Assembly: GCA_034044135.1 (NCBI GenBank)
Contig: CP139021.1
Location: forward strand, 3,611,635-3,675,634
Length of the DNA stretch: 64,000 nucleotides
Direction of reading: 5' to 3'
From: Flammeovirgaceae bacterium SG7u.111
GTDB taxonomy: Bacteria; Bacteroidota; Bacteroidia; Cytophagales; Flammeovirgaceae
Made by a program: the position numbers and the translations under genes. Under the pieces are notes generated by a model. That model had not been told where the DNA came from, ran no database searches, and saw only the letters and a program-made list of their open reading frames with translations. Positions 26,809-35,096 of the stretch are shown here, piece after piece; within the stretch, counting starts at the first letter, position 1; the number at the start of each line of letters is the position of its first letter.

Positions 26809-27099
26809 GTTTCTAGACACCAGCTCCTTATCTTAGTTAAAAAATCTTTGTTGAGTCTTGAAGGCTAACAACCAAGGTGCTTAGTTTTGGGCAAAAACAA
26901 AAATAACCATTTACAGTTTCTCTATTTTTGAGAAGCTTCTTGTGGCAGATGCTTGTCAGCTAAAATTACAGATTTTTCAGTAGCAAAGCTTTTTATTCGA
27001 TAAAATTAATCGGATAAAAAACAGTGATATTGATATCTGTGAAAAATGAGTAAGAATAGAAAAAAATTAGTATTTTAGTCTAAGAACAAGGGTTCTAAG

Positions 27100-27134
27100 T
27101 AACGGCTATCATCTTGGTAGAGCCGTTATTTTTT
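27100..27134 (+). terminator. Rho-independent terminator upstream of greA
   Basis: TAACGGCT (27100-27107) and AGCCGTTA (27121-27128) form a perfect 8-bp stem with a 13-base loop, followed by TTTTTT. It points toward greA but no protein gene precedes it on this strand. Confidence 0.7.
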
Positions 27135-27239
27135 ATTTATCAGCATAAAAAACAACTGGCATTTCACTAAGTGTGGGCTTGTTTTAATTTAATAATACAG
27201 TTTTAATTAAAGCGAAATCGCTTACAAAATTTTAATACT

Positions 27240-27713
27240 ATGGCATATACCTATTATACAAAAGAAGGATACGAGAAATTGAAAGCAGAGCTTCATGAGA
27301 TGAAGACCAAAGGCAGAGCTGCTATTTCTAAGGAGATTGCAGAAGCTCGAGACAAAGGGGATTTGAGTGAAAACGCAGAGTACGATGCGGCCAAAGATGC
27401 TCAAGGCATGTTGGAGATGAAGATTGCCAAAATGGGTGAGCTATTGTCAAATGCAAGAATCTTGGACGAATCTAAAATCGATACTTCCAAGGTGTCTATT
27501 CTTTCAAAAGTAAAGATCAAGAACAAGGCAAATAACATGACCATGGCCTACACTTTGGTAGCCGAAAAAGAAGCCAACCTCAAGGAAGGAAAAATTTCTG
27601 TAAACTCACCTATTGGCGAAGGTCTACTTGGAAAATCTGTTGGTGATGTTGCCGATATCAAAGTCCCCAGTGGTATAGTCAAATTTGAAGTCGTCGAGAT
27701 TTCAAGAGCTTAA
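27240..27713 (+). CDS. greA: Transcription elongation factor GreA
   Basis: GreA enters the RNA polymerase secondary channel and triggers cleavage of backtracked RNA. The 157 residues start MAYTYYTKEGYEKLKAELHE, have the long coiled-coil finger with the tip GDLSENAEYDAAKD (the acidic DLSENAEY motif needed for cleavage), and end with the FKBP-like globular domain (SPIGEGLLGKSVGDVADIKV). Length is typical. A good terminator lies upstream on the same strand, so expression may be controlled by premature termination. Confidence 0.97.
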   Translation: MAYTYYTKEGYEKLKAELHEMKTKGRAAISKEIAEARDKGDLSENAEYDAAKDAQGMLEMKIAKMGELLSNARILDESKIDTSKVSILSKVKIKNKANNMTMAYTLVAEKEANLKEGKISVNSPIGEGLLGKSVGDVADIKVPSGIVKFEVVEISRA

Positions 27714-27724
27714 TTAATTTGCTG

Positions 27725-27749
27725 CCCCGTTTCTCAACGGGGTTTTTTT
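27725..27749 (+). terminator. Rho-independent terminator of greA
   Basis: CCCCGTT (27725-27731) pairs with AACGGGG (27736-27742) around a 4-base loop, followed by seven T, eleven bases after the greA stop. Confidence 0.92.
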
Positions 27750-27841
27750 GTGACAAACCCCAGCCTTTTTCAAATTCCCCTACCTTCCCTCCATTATTTT
27801 TTTACATTTGTCAGTATCATCTAATCCTAACCTAAAATACC

Positions 27842-28240
27842 ATGGCTAGTATATTCACCAAAATCATTAATGGGGAAATTCCCTCCCACAAAGTTGCCGA
27901 AAACAATGACTTCTTTGCTTTTCTAGACATCTTCCCTCTTGCCAAAGGGCACACACTTGTTGTTCCTAAAAAGGAAGTAGATTATATTTTTGACTTGGGC
28001 GACGAAACCTTGGCAAACCTACATGTGTTTTCTAAGAAAGTAGGGTTGGCAATAGAGAAAGTTGTCCCTTGCCAACGCATTGGCGTATCGGTAGTTGGCT
28101 TAGAGGTGCCTCACGCCCACGTTCATCTTATTCCGCTAAATTCGATGAACGATATCAATTTTAATAAACCAAAGCTCGAGTTCACACAAGAGCAATTCGC
28201 CGAATTGGCAGCTAAAATATCAGAAAATGTTCAGCTCTAA
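27842..28240 (+). CDS. HIT-family nucleotide hydrolase/transferase
   Basis: Histidine-triad proteins (HinT/protein kinase C interacting type) hydrolyse nucleoside phosphoramidates and related AMP esters. The 132 residues start ASIFTKIINGEIPSHKV, contain FPLAKGHTLVVPK, and carry the triad HAHVHL at 91-96. It lacks the extra domains of GalT or Fhit, so it is a HinT-like protein. The last 14 bases overlap the start of the next gene in another frame, so the two are probably translated together. Confidence 0.93.
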   Translation: MASIFTKIINGEIPSHKVAENNDFFAFLDIFPLAKGHTLVVPKKEVDYIFDLGDETLANLHVFSKKVGLAIEKVVPCQRIGVSVVGLEVPHAHVHLIPLNSMNDINFNKPKLEFTQEQFAELAAKISENVQL

Positions 28241-28805
28241 ACAACACAAACATTTTAATTCACCTTTAAAAATAGTACTGTTTGGTCCTGAATCTACTGG
28301 CAAAACTATTTTGGCAGAAAAACTTGCCGCCCATTTCAATACAGTCTGGAATCCAGAATTTGTGAGAGGGTATTTGGAAATACTCATGGAAATAAGCCCT
28401 GAAAAGAGCATGAACGAACTGCTTACCGAGTACGACCTCCAACCGATAGCCCTTGGGCAATTGGCTACTGAAAAATCGTCCTTTGCTAATGCGGGCAGGG
28501 TGGTCTTTTACGATACCAATTTACTAGAACACAAAATCTATTCGGAAAGTATTTATGGTACTTCTGCTAGCTGGATAGACCAAGCCTTAGAGACCTGGGA
28601 ATATGACCAATATTTCTTAATGGACATTGATATACCTTGGGAAGCCGACCCGCAGCGGGAAAGCCCTGAGTCGCGTGAAGCCATGTTCCAGATCATGAAA
28701 AATGAACTGGAAAAGCGGGACATCACTTACACCTTGGTAAGTGGAGATTTGCAGCAACGCTTTGAAAAAATAGCTGAAGAGGTAAAAAAAATAATGGAGG
28801 GGTAG
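28227..28805 (+). CDS. NadR-type ribosylnicotinamide kinase-like ATPase
   Basis: This 192-residue protein fits the kinase half of NadR (AAA_28). Walker A is GPESTGKT at 20-27; VWNPEFVRGYLE and DIDIPWEADPQRESPESR match the substrate loop of NadR ribosylnicotinamide kinase. It lacks the adenylyltransferase and helix-turn-helix domains of full NadR, so it would make NMN from nicotinamide riboside, or act on another nucleoside. It overlaps the HIT gene by 14 bases; an NAD-salvage link is plausible but inferred. M1 is preferred since the Walker motif follows at the usual distance. Confidence 0.82.
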   Translation: MFSSKQHKHFNSPLKIVLFGPESTGKTILAEKLAAHFNTVWNPEFVRGYLEILMEISPEKSMNELLTEYDLQPIALGQLATEKSSFANAGRVVFYDTNLLEHKIYSESIYGTSASWIDQALETWEYDQYFLMDIDIPWEADPQRESPESREAMFQIMKNELEKRDITYTLVSGDLQQRFEKIAEEVKKIMEG

Positions 28806-28814
28806 GAACAAGAG

Positions 28815-28837
28815 CCTGCTGAAATTTATTCAGCAGG
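28815..28837. terminator. Hairpin between convergent genes, overlapping a stop codon
   Basis: CCTGCTGAA (28815-28823) and TTCAGCAGG (28829-28837) are perfect complements around ATTTA, which contains the stop of the DUF3109 gene. There is no long T-run, but flanking AGAG/CTCT extends the stem, so it may end both transcripts. Confidence 0.5.
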
Positions 28838-29440
28838 TCGCTCTTCATCTTTATTTATAGGACCAATATCATTGGCAATTCTCGTTTCTATTTCGTCCAC
28901 CAAAGAGTTGTACCAATCTTCGCCATACTTGCGGACAAATGGCACTTTTAGGAACTCGTATAATGGAACTTCAAGCTCTTCTCCGTACGAGCATGCATCG
29001 CTACAAATAGACCAGCGATCGTAGTTGATAGCATCGTATTTATCGTATTTCGTGATACGTGCAGGATACAAGTGGCAAGAAATCGGCTTTCTGTAACTGA
29101 TTTTCCCATCAAAATACGCTTGTTCAATCCCACATTTCAACGAACCTTTCTCATCATAAATAGCGTAAGCACATTCTTTATCATTTATAGTCGGAGTTGA
29201 GAAATCACCTTCCCAATCTTTTATATACGCTCCTTGCTTCTCAATTTCCCTTTTCCCCTCTTCCGAAAGGTAAGGTTTTACCACTTCTTGGATTTCCTCC
29301 ATCACTTCCAGTTCATCGTCGTTGAGCGGAGCGCCCAAATCTCCTTCCACGCAACATGCGCCCTTGCATTTTGCTAGGTTGCACACAAAATAGTTTTCTG
29401 CAATGTCATCGCTGATGACCGTATCGCCTATTACAATCAT
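28826..29440 (-). CDS. DUF3109 family protein
   Basis: This 204-residue protein matches DUF3109: [20 protein letters not shown], then [37 protein letters not shown] and [10 protein letters not shown]. The many conserved cysteines recall the CxxxCxxCC-type metal-binding motif of YkgJ/Fe-S-like proteins, so metal or cluster binding is likely, but no function is known to me. There is no signal peptide. Single gene, convergent with the NadR-type kinase. Confidence 0.88.
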   Translation of the reverse strand: MIVIGDTVISDDIAENYFVCNLAKCKGACCVEGDLGAPLNDDELEVMEEIQEVVKPYLSEEGKREIEKQGAYIKDWEGDFSTPTINDKECAYAIYDEKGSLKCGIEQAYFDGKISYRKPISCHLYPARITKYDKYDAINYDRWSICSDACSYGEELEVPLYEFLKVPFVRKYGEDWYNSLVDEIETRIANDIGPINKDEERPAE

Positions 29441-29512
29441 GTTTATTATTTAGATTAAGCCACAAAAGTAGGAAGAAGAAACGAGAGCTTGATCAAGAAC
29501 AGGTTTAAAATA

Positions 29513-31570
29513 CTAGAGAATCTTAAATTCAGTTCTCCTATTTTTTTGCCTGCCTTCTTCAGTACTGTTATCGGCAATGGGAGCGCGCAGGCCATAGCCT
29601 ACAAATTCCAAGCGGGAAGCATCCACTCCTTTGCCCACCAACCAATCCACCACGGACTTGGCCCGGTCTTCGGATAGGGTCTGGTTATAGGCTTCATTGC
29701 CTACATTATCGGTATGTCCAGAAATCTCCACTCGGATTTTTGGGTTTTCCTCCAATATTTTCACAATGTTTTCCAGCTCAGAAAGGGATGAGCTTCTGAG
29801 AGAAGACTTATCTGTATCGAAGAAAATATTGTTGAGGACAATTTTACTCCCAGAAGTGACCCCTCCTAGCAAAATATCCTTTTCTATGGACTCCTGCTCA
29901 ATATTGGCAGGAATCTGGAAGTTTTCCGAATGGAACAGATACCCTGGAGACTTTACCGTAATACCGTAGTTAATCCCTGCAGGAATGGTCACGGCGAACT
30001 CGCCTGAAGTAGAATCGCTGTAAAGGCGGGCAATCAATTTCCCTTGCTCATTGTCCGACAATTCCACCGCAGCTTTCAAAGGGGTTTTCGTCTCCGCCGC
30101 TAAAATCCGTCCTTTAAAAATAGTCAGCTTTGCCGAAAGCTCTTTTGCATAGGGCAAGACCAACGTCGAGGTCAGGCTATACTGAGGCAACGCTTCCGAT
30201 TTAGGCAAGCCCGTGAGCAACATAGGCTTTTCAGGTCCCAAAAAGGTAACCATATACAAATCCTTTTCCCCGTTTGTATCGGGTCGGTAGGCCGAGTAAT
30301 ACGCCCGCTTTCCGTCAGGCATGATATTGAAATACAATTCATCGTGTGGAGTATTTACCGGTAGCCCTATGTTTTCTGGCTCGCCCCACTCCTTCCCTTC
30401 AAGCCCAGCCTCGAATACATCATAACCACCCACGGAGCTATGCCCTTTCGAACTAAAAAACAACGTTTTTCCATCAGTGGAAATCGTAACTCCTTCTTCG
30501 TCATAAGGAGAATTGATCTTGCTACCGAGGTTTACAGGCTTGCCCCATCCCATTCTCGAATTCCTTCGGCTCATGTAAATATCCAAGCCACCTTGCCCTC
30601 CTGGGCGGTCGCTGGTGAAGTACAAAATATTACCGTCAGGAGAAAAGCAACCCGAAGTTTCTCGGTGCGAGCTGTTTACCGTATTCGGCAACTTAGCAGG
30701 CTCCGACCAAGCTTTGCCTACAAAAGTGGTGAGGTACAAATCGCCATTCCCTCCACCTTTATAAAGCAATAATTGCTTGTTTTTTGGAAGGATTCCCACC
30801 ACGGCATCATGACCATTAGAGTTCACTGGCTTACCCAAGTTCCTTGTCCGAGACCACTTTCCGCTCACCAACCTACTTTCGTACACATCCTCATAAAAGT
30901 ACCCATCCAAATCCAGTTCTCGCCCCGTGGTTTCATAGCGGCGAGAAGTAAAATAAAGAACCGTTTCATCTGGGTTTACCACCACCCCCATCTCTGGCAT
31001 TTTGGTATTGACATTTTTGCCTAGGTTGTCTATAAATGTCCGTATGGGAGAAGCAGAAAGTTCTTTGCCATATCCGCATTCTTCTATCAGTTTCTCAGTT
31101 TTGGCTAATTCCTTTTCAAGTTTTCCCTCTTTAGCTATTGCAAGATATTCGCTATACTTTTCAATTGCCAAGTCCCATTGCCCGTTCACATGCGCTGCCC
31201 TGCCATGGTAGAAAGTTATTTTTTTATCAATATCAGGTTTGAGGCTTTCAGCTTGGGAAATAAAAGTAAGAGCTGGGCTCTGATCGGGAACTTCTTCAGT
31301 AGCCAAATAAGCCAAACCTATCTTTAGGTTAAGCTCCGCATTTTTAGGATTGAACCGATAGGCTTTTTCGTATTCTTTTATAGCCCACAAGTAGGCTTTC
31401 TCAAATTCAATGTACTCATCCCCTCGCCTAATCGCCATCAACGCATCTTTCATTTGCTTCTTTTTCTTTGGAAAGTTTGCTTTGGTAAAAGCAACATCTT
31501 GCGCAAAGGTTCCTGAAAAGCTTAACAGCAAAAGAAAAAATGAGACTATATATGTATGAGATTTATTCAT
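29513..31570 (-). CDS. OmpA-family outer-membrane protein with TPR and PD40 propeller (PorE-like)
   Basis: The 685 residues begin with a signal peptide (to about 23, SGTFAQ), followed by TPR helices (25-175), a PD40/WD40-like propeller with repeated 'SPDGNILYFTSDRPGG' blades (190-460), a carboxypeptidase regulatory-like domain (about 485-560) and a C-terminal OmpA domain (575-685; VEISGHTDNVG, LSEDRAKSVVDWL, NRRTEF) that binds peptidoglycan. This order matches PorE, a periplasmic T9SS-associated protein of Porphyromonas. Similar proteins exist with other roles, so PorE identity is a suggestion. It forms a minus-strand pair with the TPR gene upstream, 36 bases apart. Confidence 0.87.
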   Translation of the reverse strand: MNKSHTYIVSFFLLLLSFSGTFAQDVAFTKANFPKKKKQMKDALMAIRRGDEYIEFEKAYLWAIKEYEKAYRFNPKNAELNLKIGLAYLATEEVPDQSPALTFISQAESLKPDIDKKITFYHGRAAHVNGQWDLAIEKYSEYLAIAKEGKLEKELAKTEKLIEECGYGKELSASPIRTFIDNLGKNVNTKMPEMGVVVNPDETVLYFTSRRYETTGRELDLDGYFYEDVYESRLVSGKWSRTRNLGKPVNSNGHDAVVGILPKNKQLLLYKGGGNGDLYLTTFVGKAWSEPAKLPNTVNSSHRETSGCFSPDGNILYFTSDRPGGQGGLDIYMSRRNSRMGWGKPVNLGSKINSPYDEEGVTISTDGKTLFFSSKGHSSVGGYDVFEAGLEGKEWGEPENIGLPVNTPHDELYFNIMPDGKRAYYSAYRPDTNGEKDLYMVTFLGPEKPMLLTGLPKSEALPQYSLTSTLVLPYAKELSAKLTIFKGRILAAETKTPLKAAVELSDNEQGKLIARLYSDSTSGEFAVTIPAGINYGITVKSPGYLFHSENFQIPANIEQESIEKDILLGGVTSGSKIVLNNIFFDTDKSSLRSSSLSELENIVKILEENPKIRVEISGHTDNVGNEAYNQTLSEDRAKSVVDWLVGKGVDASRLEFVGYGLRAPIADNSTEEGRQKNRRTEFKIL

Positions 31571-31606
31571 TTCAAACCCAAATTCTATGGAAAGACCTTC
31601 AAAAAA

Positions 31607-32761
31607 CTATTTTTTCTTAGCTTGGCAATTCTCCTTCACATAAGGAGATGCTTGTTCTATACCCATTTCCACCGCTTTTTGCCAGTCGGCACAAGCCCCT
31701 TCTTCATCCCGAAGCATTTCCCGAATATTTCCCCTGTTCAAATATGCCTCCGCCATGTTTGGCGCTAAACTAATTGCTTGATCGCTATCTTGGACCGCAC
31801 CTTCAAAATCTCCATTTTTGGATTTTACAGAAGCCCTTCCATTGTAAGCTTCGGCATAATTCGGGTTTATGGCAATCGCTTTATCAAATGCTCCCATCGC
31901 TTTTTCAAACTCCAAATTATCAAAATAGCATTTGCCCAACAAATACGCTGCTTGATAATGAGAAGAATCATTTTCGATGGTAAGTTGAAAAGCTTTGATG
32001 GCTTCTTCTCTCTCGCCTTGTCCGTAATACAACAATGCTTTTTGGAAAAGTGCTTTAGGGGAATTCTTCGATTTTTCTACAGCCAAATCGATAAAAGCCT
32101 TTGCTTCGTCTATCTTGTTAGCCTTCAAAAGATAAGCACCCTTTTCGGCTATCAATTCCCAGTTGTCGGCATCGTAGCGCAGTAGGCTGTCCAAATCGAC
32201 AACCGCTTTTTCAAACTCGCCTATTTGGGCATACGCTTTGGAACGGTACGCTAATGCATCGAGCTTTCTTTGCTCATTGCCGATTTCTTTGGTAAGGTCA
32301 TCAATGGCTGGTTGCCATTGCGCAGCATTAAAGCTAAGCAAAGCCCTGCCCAAATAAACACCTGGTAAAGTAGTATTTAACTCGATTGCCCTATCAAAAT
32401 CGTTTCTTGCTTTAGCCGTTTGCCCTTGGTCTGCCAAAAGGCAGCCACGCACCAAATACGCTTCTGGATAAACCGGGTTCAAAGCCACAGCCTTATTCAG
32501 CTCTGAAAGAGCCAAGCGGTTGATACCATTGGAAAGATGGGCAACTGCCACTTGGTAAGCTTCTGTAGCAACTACTTTCTTTTGGGCTTCAACTTCTTCT
32601 TTTTGAGAGGGGGAAAGGTCAGCTATTTTGAGGGTATCGCCCTTGAAGACCACCGTTTTGGGGTTCAAAAAAATGATCTGGTCTTCGGTCTGTGCCGAAC
32701 TCACCAAAGGCATTATCAACAGTACACAGAGAAAAGTGGAAACAGCTACTTTTTTTGTCAT
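31607..32761 (-). CDS. Exported TPR-repeat protein
   Basis: The frame opens at 32806, but the ATG at 32761 begins a clean signal peptide (KKVAVSTFLCVLLIMPLVSS, then AQTEDQ), so I use it; 384 residues. Roughly eight TPR repeats follow (for example AYLVRGCLLADQGQTAKARN and AEAYNGRASVKSKNGDFEGA), ending in CADWQKAVEMG. TPR arrays serve as protein-binding scaffolds; in Bacteroidota, periplasmic ones often accompany OmpA/T9SS proteins, as here. No specific function is recognised. Confidence 0.85.
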   Translation of the reverse strand: MTKKVAVSTFLCVLLIMPLVSSAQTEDQIIFLNPKTVVFKGDTLKIADLSPSQKEEVEAQKKVVATEAYQVAVAHLSNGINRLALSELNKAVALNPVYPEAYLVRGCLLADQGQTAKARNDFDRAIELNTTLPGVYLGRALLSFNAAQWQPAIDDLTKEIGNEQRKLDALAYRSKAYAQIGEFEKAVVDLDSLLRYDADNWELIAEKGAYLLKANKIDEAKAFIDLAVEKSKNSPKALFQKALLYYGQGEREEAIKAFQLTIENDSSHYQAAYLLGKCYFDNLEFEKAMGAFDKAIAINPNYAEAYNGRASVKSKNGDFEGAVQDSDQAISLAPNMAEAYLNRGNIREMLRDEEGACADWQKAVEMGIEQASPYVKENCQAKKK

Positions 32762-32837
32762 GTAATGATTGATTTTGGCAGCGCCACAAGGATGAGCCGC
32801 TGCCATTTATATCTATTTTAACCAATAAATACTTTTG

Positions 32838-33365
32838 CTACGAATACAGCTTTCTTACCTCGCTCTTGATATGTTTGGCAGCAACAGCATTTACGTCCTG
32901 TTCACTTTGCAACACATTTTCAAAAACTTTCTTAGCCAGTTCGATAGAAGGAGCTTCTTTATCAAGTTCATGTGCCGAGCTGTTAATCGTCGCTATTACT
33001 TCCTCCATCGACTTCCTTACGAAATCCCAAGACTCGTCGCTCATGTATATTTGCTGGGAAAGGTTGTGGTTATATTCCTCCCTCACTTCCTTCACCAAAA
33101 TATTCTGAAGCTGGTAAACATTGAAAGAATTATCGTTCAACCTTACAATCAGATTGTTAGGTGATATTCTTTCCAAAAAGATAATAATTCGTTCGTAAGC
33201 CTGCAACCTAAGGCTAAGTGTTTCTTTAATCAGATCGATCTTCCTACTGGCTTCTATAGTCTCCAGTTGCTTCTCTAAAAATGACTTTACGATAAGATAT
33301 GCCGCATACAACACAATAGCAGCGGGTATGGTAATTTTGAGCAAATCAATAATGCCTTCCATCAT
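32838..33365 (-). CDS. Membrane-anchored helical protein, conserved Bacteroidota type
   Basis: This 175-residue protein has an N-terminal membrane helix (ITIPAAIVLYAAYLIVKSFL) and an all-helical cytoplasmic part with LRLQAYERIIIFLERISPNNLI, VREEYNHNLSQQIYMSD and AWDFV-like WDFVRKSMEEVIATIN. The 'RLQAYERxxLFLERI.P..L..R' and 'REEYxHNLSQQxYxS' patterns are familiar from Bacteroidota hypothetical proteins (possibly the family called DUF7935). No enzymatic motif is seen. Single minus-strand gene. Confidence 0.75.
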   Translation of the reverse strand: MMEGIIDLLKITIPAAIVLYAAYLIVKSFLEKQLETIEASRKIDLIKETLSLRLQAYERIIIFLERISPNNLIVRLNDNSFNVYQLQNILVKEVREEYNHNLSQQIYMSDESWDFVRKSMEEVIATINSSAHELDKEAPSIELAKKVFENVLQSEQDVNAVAAKHIKSEVRKLYS

Positions 33366-33749
33366 ATTAAATAAAAAGTGTAAGGTTAGTTGGTTAAATA
33401 AATAGGTTAATCAAACAAATTGTAAGGATAACGGATTTTATTTAAGACTGGTATTGAAGAATAAAACCAATTTCAAACATTATCCAACAAAACTTCATTA
33501 GGCAAAAACCTAAATATTTTAAAATTTGATCGCAATTATGCGCTTACCAAATTCTAATCCAGTCTTGCTTTAGTATTAAATGTAAGATTAATCATTCGAA
33601 CTTTAAAAAAACAGTTTAAATTTGATTTTTAAGCAGTAGTTTTTTTCTATAAAAAGGACTTAGCTTTGGAAACCAACAAGTTATTGAAAACTAGCATAAG
33701 GTGCTATTGAATGAATGCCTCTAGGATTTGGTCAAAGCTAGAAATCAAC
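33366..33749. other. Intergenic region upstream of nuoD
   Basis: This is an AT-rich divergent spacer without a coding frame. Two -7-type boxes occur on the plus strand, TAAATTTG at 33617-33624 and TAGCTTTG at 33661-33668; neither has a clear -33 element. Only the second is a normal leader distance (about 75 bases) from the nuoD start. Confidence 0.3.
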
Positions 33750-34967
33750 ATGAAAAAAGAGATACAATATATATTCGAGAAAGACAATCTCCACAAATCA
33801 GAACCGAACCTCTACTCCGAAGGAAATATAGAATCCCACGAGATGGTGTTGAATTTTGGTCCACAGCACCCTTCTACCCACGGTGTTTTACGCTTGGAAG
33901 TACTTACCGATGGGGAGATCATAGTTGATGTAGTTCCCCACATGGGTTACTTGCACCGCTGCTTCGAGAAACACGCCGAATCGCTTACTTTCCAGCAAAC
34001 TATCCCTTATGTAGACCGAATGGACTATGTAGCAGCCATGAATTCGGAACATATCTACGCCATGGGCGTGGAAAAAATGTTGGGTATTACCGATAAAATT
34101 CCGAAGCGTGTAGAATATATCCGAGTACTGGTAGCTGAACTCAATCGCTTGGCATCCCACTTTGTGGCGGTAGGCACGTATGGGATTGACATAGGCGCAG
34201 TAACCCCATTTTTATGGCTTATGCGTGACAGGGAGCACATTTTGCGCCTGCTCGAATGGGCTAGCGGGGCACGGATGCTCTATAATTATATATGGATTGG
34301 CGGTTTGTATTACGACCTTCCCATAAAATTTGAAGAGCGTTGCCGTGAATTTTCTGCTTACCTCCGCCCAAAATTGGACGAGCTAAAAGAGGTACTCATC
34401 AACAATAAGATTTTTATAGAGCGAACTGCAAATGTGGGCGTTTTACCCCTAGATATGGCAATAAACTATGGGGTAACAGGTCCAATGCTCCGTGGCTCTG
34501 GCTTAAAATATGATCTTCGGAAAGTAGATGCCTATTCTGTCTACCCCGAACTAGAATTTGATGTTCCGGTAGGAAAAGGGGAAATGGGCACAAAAGGCGA
34601 TTGCTGGGACAGAACCTATGTCCGAGTAATGGAACTTTACGAATCCCTCAACATCATAGACCAATGCCTCGAAAGGCTCCAAGGCGACCTAAAAAGGACA
34701 AAGGAATTTGACCCGAGAGCAGCCGTCCCCAAAAAGCTTTGGGCAAAAGGAGGGGATTTCTACCACAGGGGCGAAGGACCAAAAGGTGAACTTGGATTCT
34801 TTTTCCGAACCCAAAAAAACAAGGATATCCCTTGGCGAGTGAAAGCACGGTCTTGCAGTTTTGTGAACCTTTCGGTACTTACAGAACTCTCACGAGGAAC
34901 TATGCTCTCCGACATGGTCGCCATCATAGGCTCTTTCGATATCGTAATGGGTGAGGTTGACAGGTAA
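33750..34967 (+). CDS. nuoD: NADH-quinone oxidoreductase subunit D
   Basis: NuoD is the 49-kDa complex I subunit that forms the quinone pocket with NuoB. The frame opens at 33711, but the ATG at 33750 (MKKEIQYIF) is preferred; 405 residues. Conserved features include MVLNFGPQHPSTHGVLRL, HMGYLHRCFEKHAE, MNSEHIYAMGVEKMLGI, LRGSGLKYDLRK and the C-terminus IIGSFDIVMGEVDR. The [NiFe]-hydrogenase cysteines are absent, as expected. No other nuo gene is next to it, which is unusual. Confidence 0.95.
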   Translation: MKKEIQYIFEKDNLHKSEPNLYSEGNIESHEMVLNFGPQHPSTHGVLRLEVLTDGEIIVDVVPHMGYLHRCFEKHAESLTFQQTIPYVDRMDYVAAMNSEHIYAMGVEKMLGITDKIPKRVEYIRVLVAELNRLASHFVAVGTYGIDIGAVTPFLWLMRDREHILRLLEWASGARMLYNYIWIGGLYYDLPIKFEERCREFSAYLRPKLDELKEVLINNKIFIERTANVGVLPLDMAINYGVTGPMLRGSGLKYDLRKVDAYSVYPELEFDVPVGKGEMGTKGDCWDRTYVRVMELYESLNIIDQCLERLQGDLKRTKEFDPRAAVPKKLWAKGGDFYHRGEGPKGELGFFFRTQKNKDIPWRVKARSCSFVNLSVLTELSRGTMLSDMVAIIGSFDIVMGEVDR

Positions 34968-35096
34968 AAAAAAACAAAGATTCTTAGCCATGATCGGCGA
35001 AGATGATACCTTTGCACCAACGATGAAGTACACGAGCACGTTTAATAGTTAAAATGTGTTCTTAGTAGAAAGATAGACGAAAAAGCAAATAACACT

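Larger units (their letters stand above)
26661..27239. other. Long leader/intergenic region upstream of greA
   Basis: These 579 bases hold no convincing protein gene. On the plus strand they contain a full-consensus promoter (26716-26746), a short terminator-like hairpin (26787-26808) and a good rho-independent terminator (27100-27134), all before greA. This suggests one or two short transcripts, or a greA leader with premature termination. Confidence 0.45.

Noticed and set aside
26661-27239. Known structured RNA (RNase P, tmRNA, 6S or SRP RNA)
   Set aside because: None of the conserved core motifs of these RNAs could be found by eye.
33750-34967. [NiFe]-hydrogenase large subunit
   Set aside because: The CxxC metal-binding pairs are missing and the C-terminus is that of NuoD.
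34991-35053. 20-codon frame between nuoD and the glycosyltransferase gene
   Set aside because: Too short, no topology or motif, no promoter-like box; probably chance.
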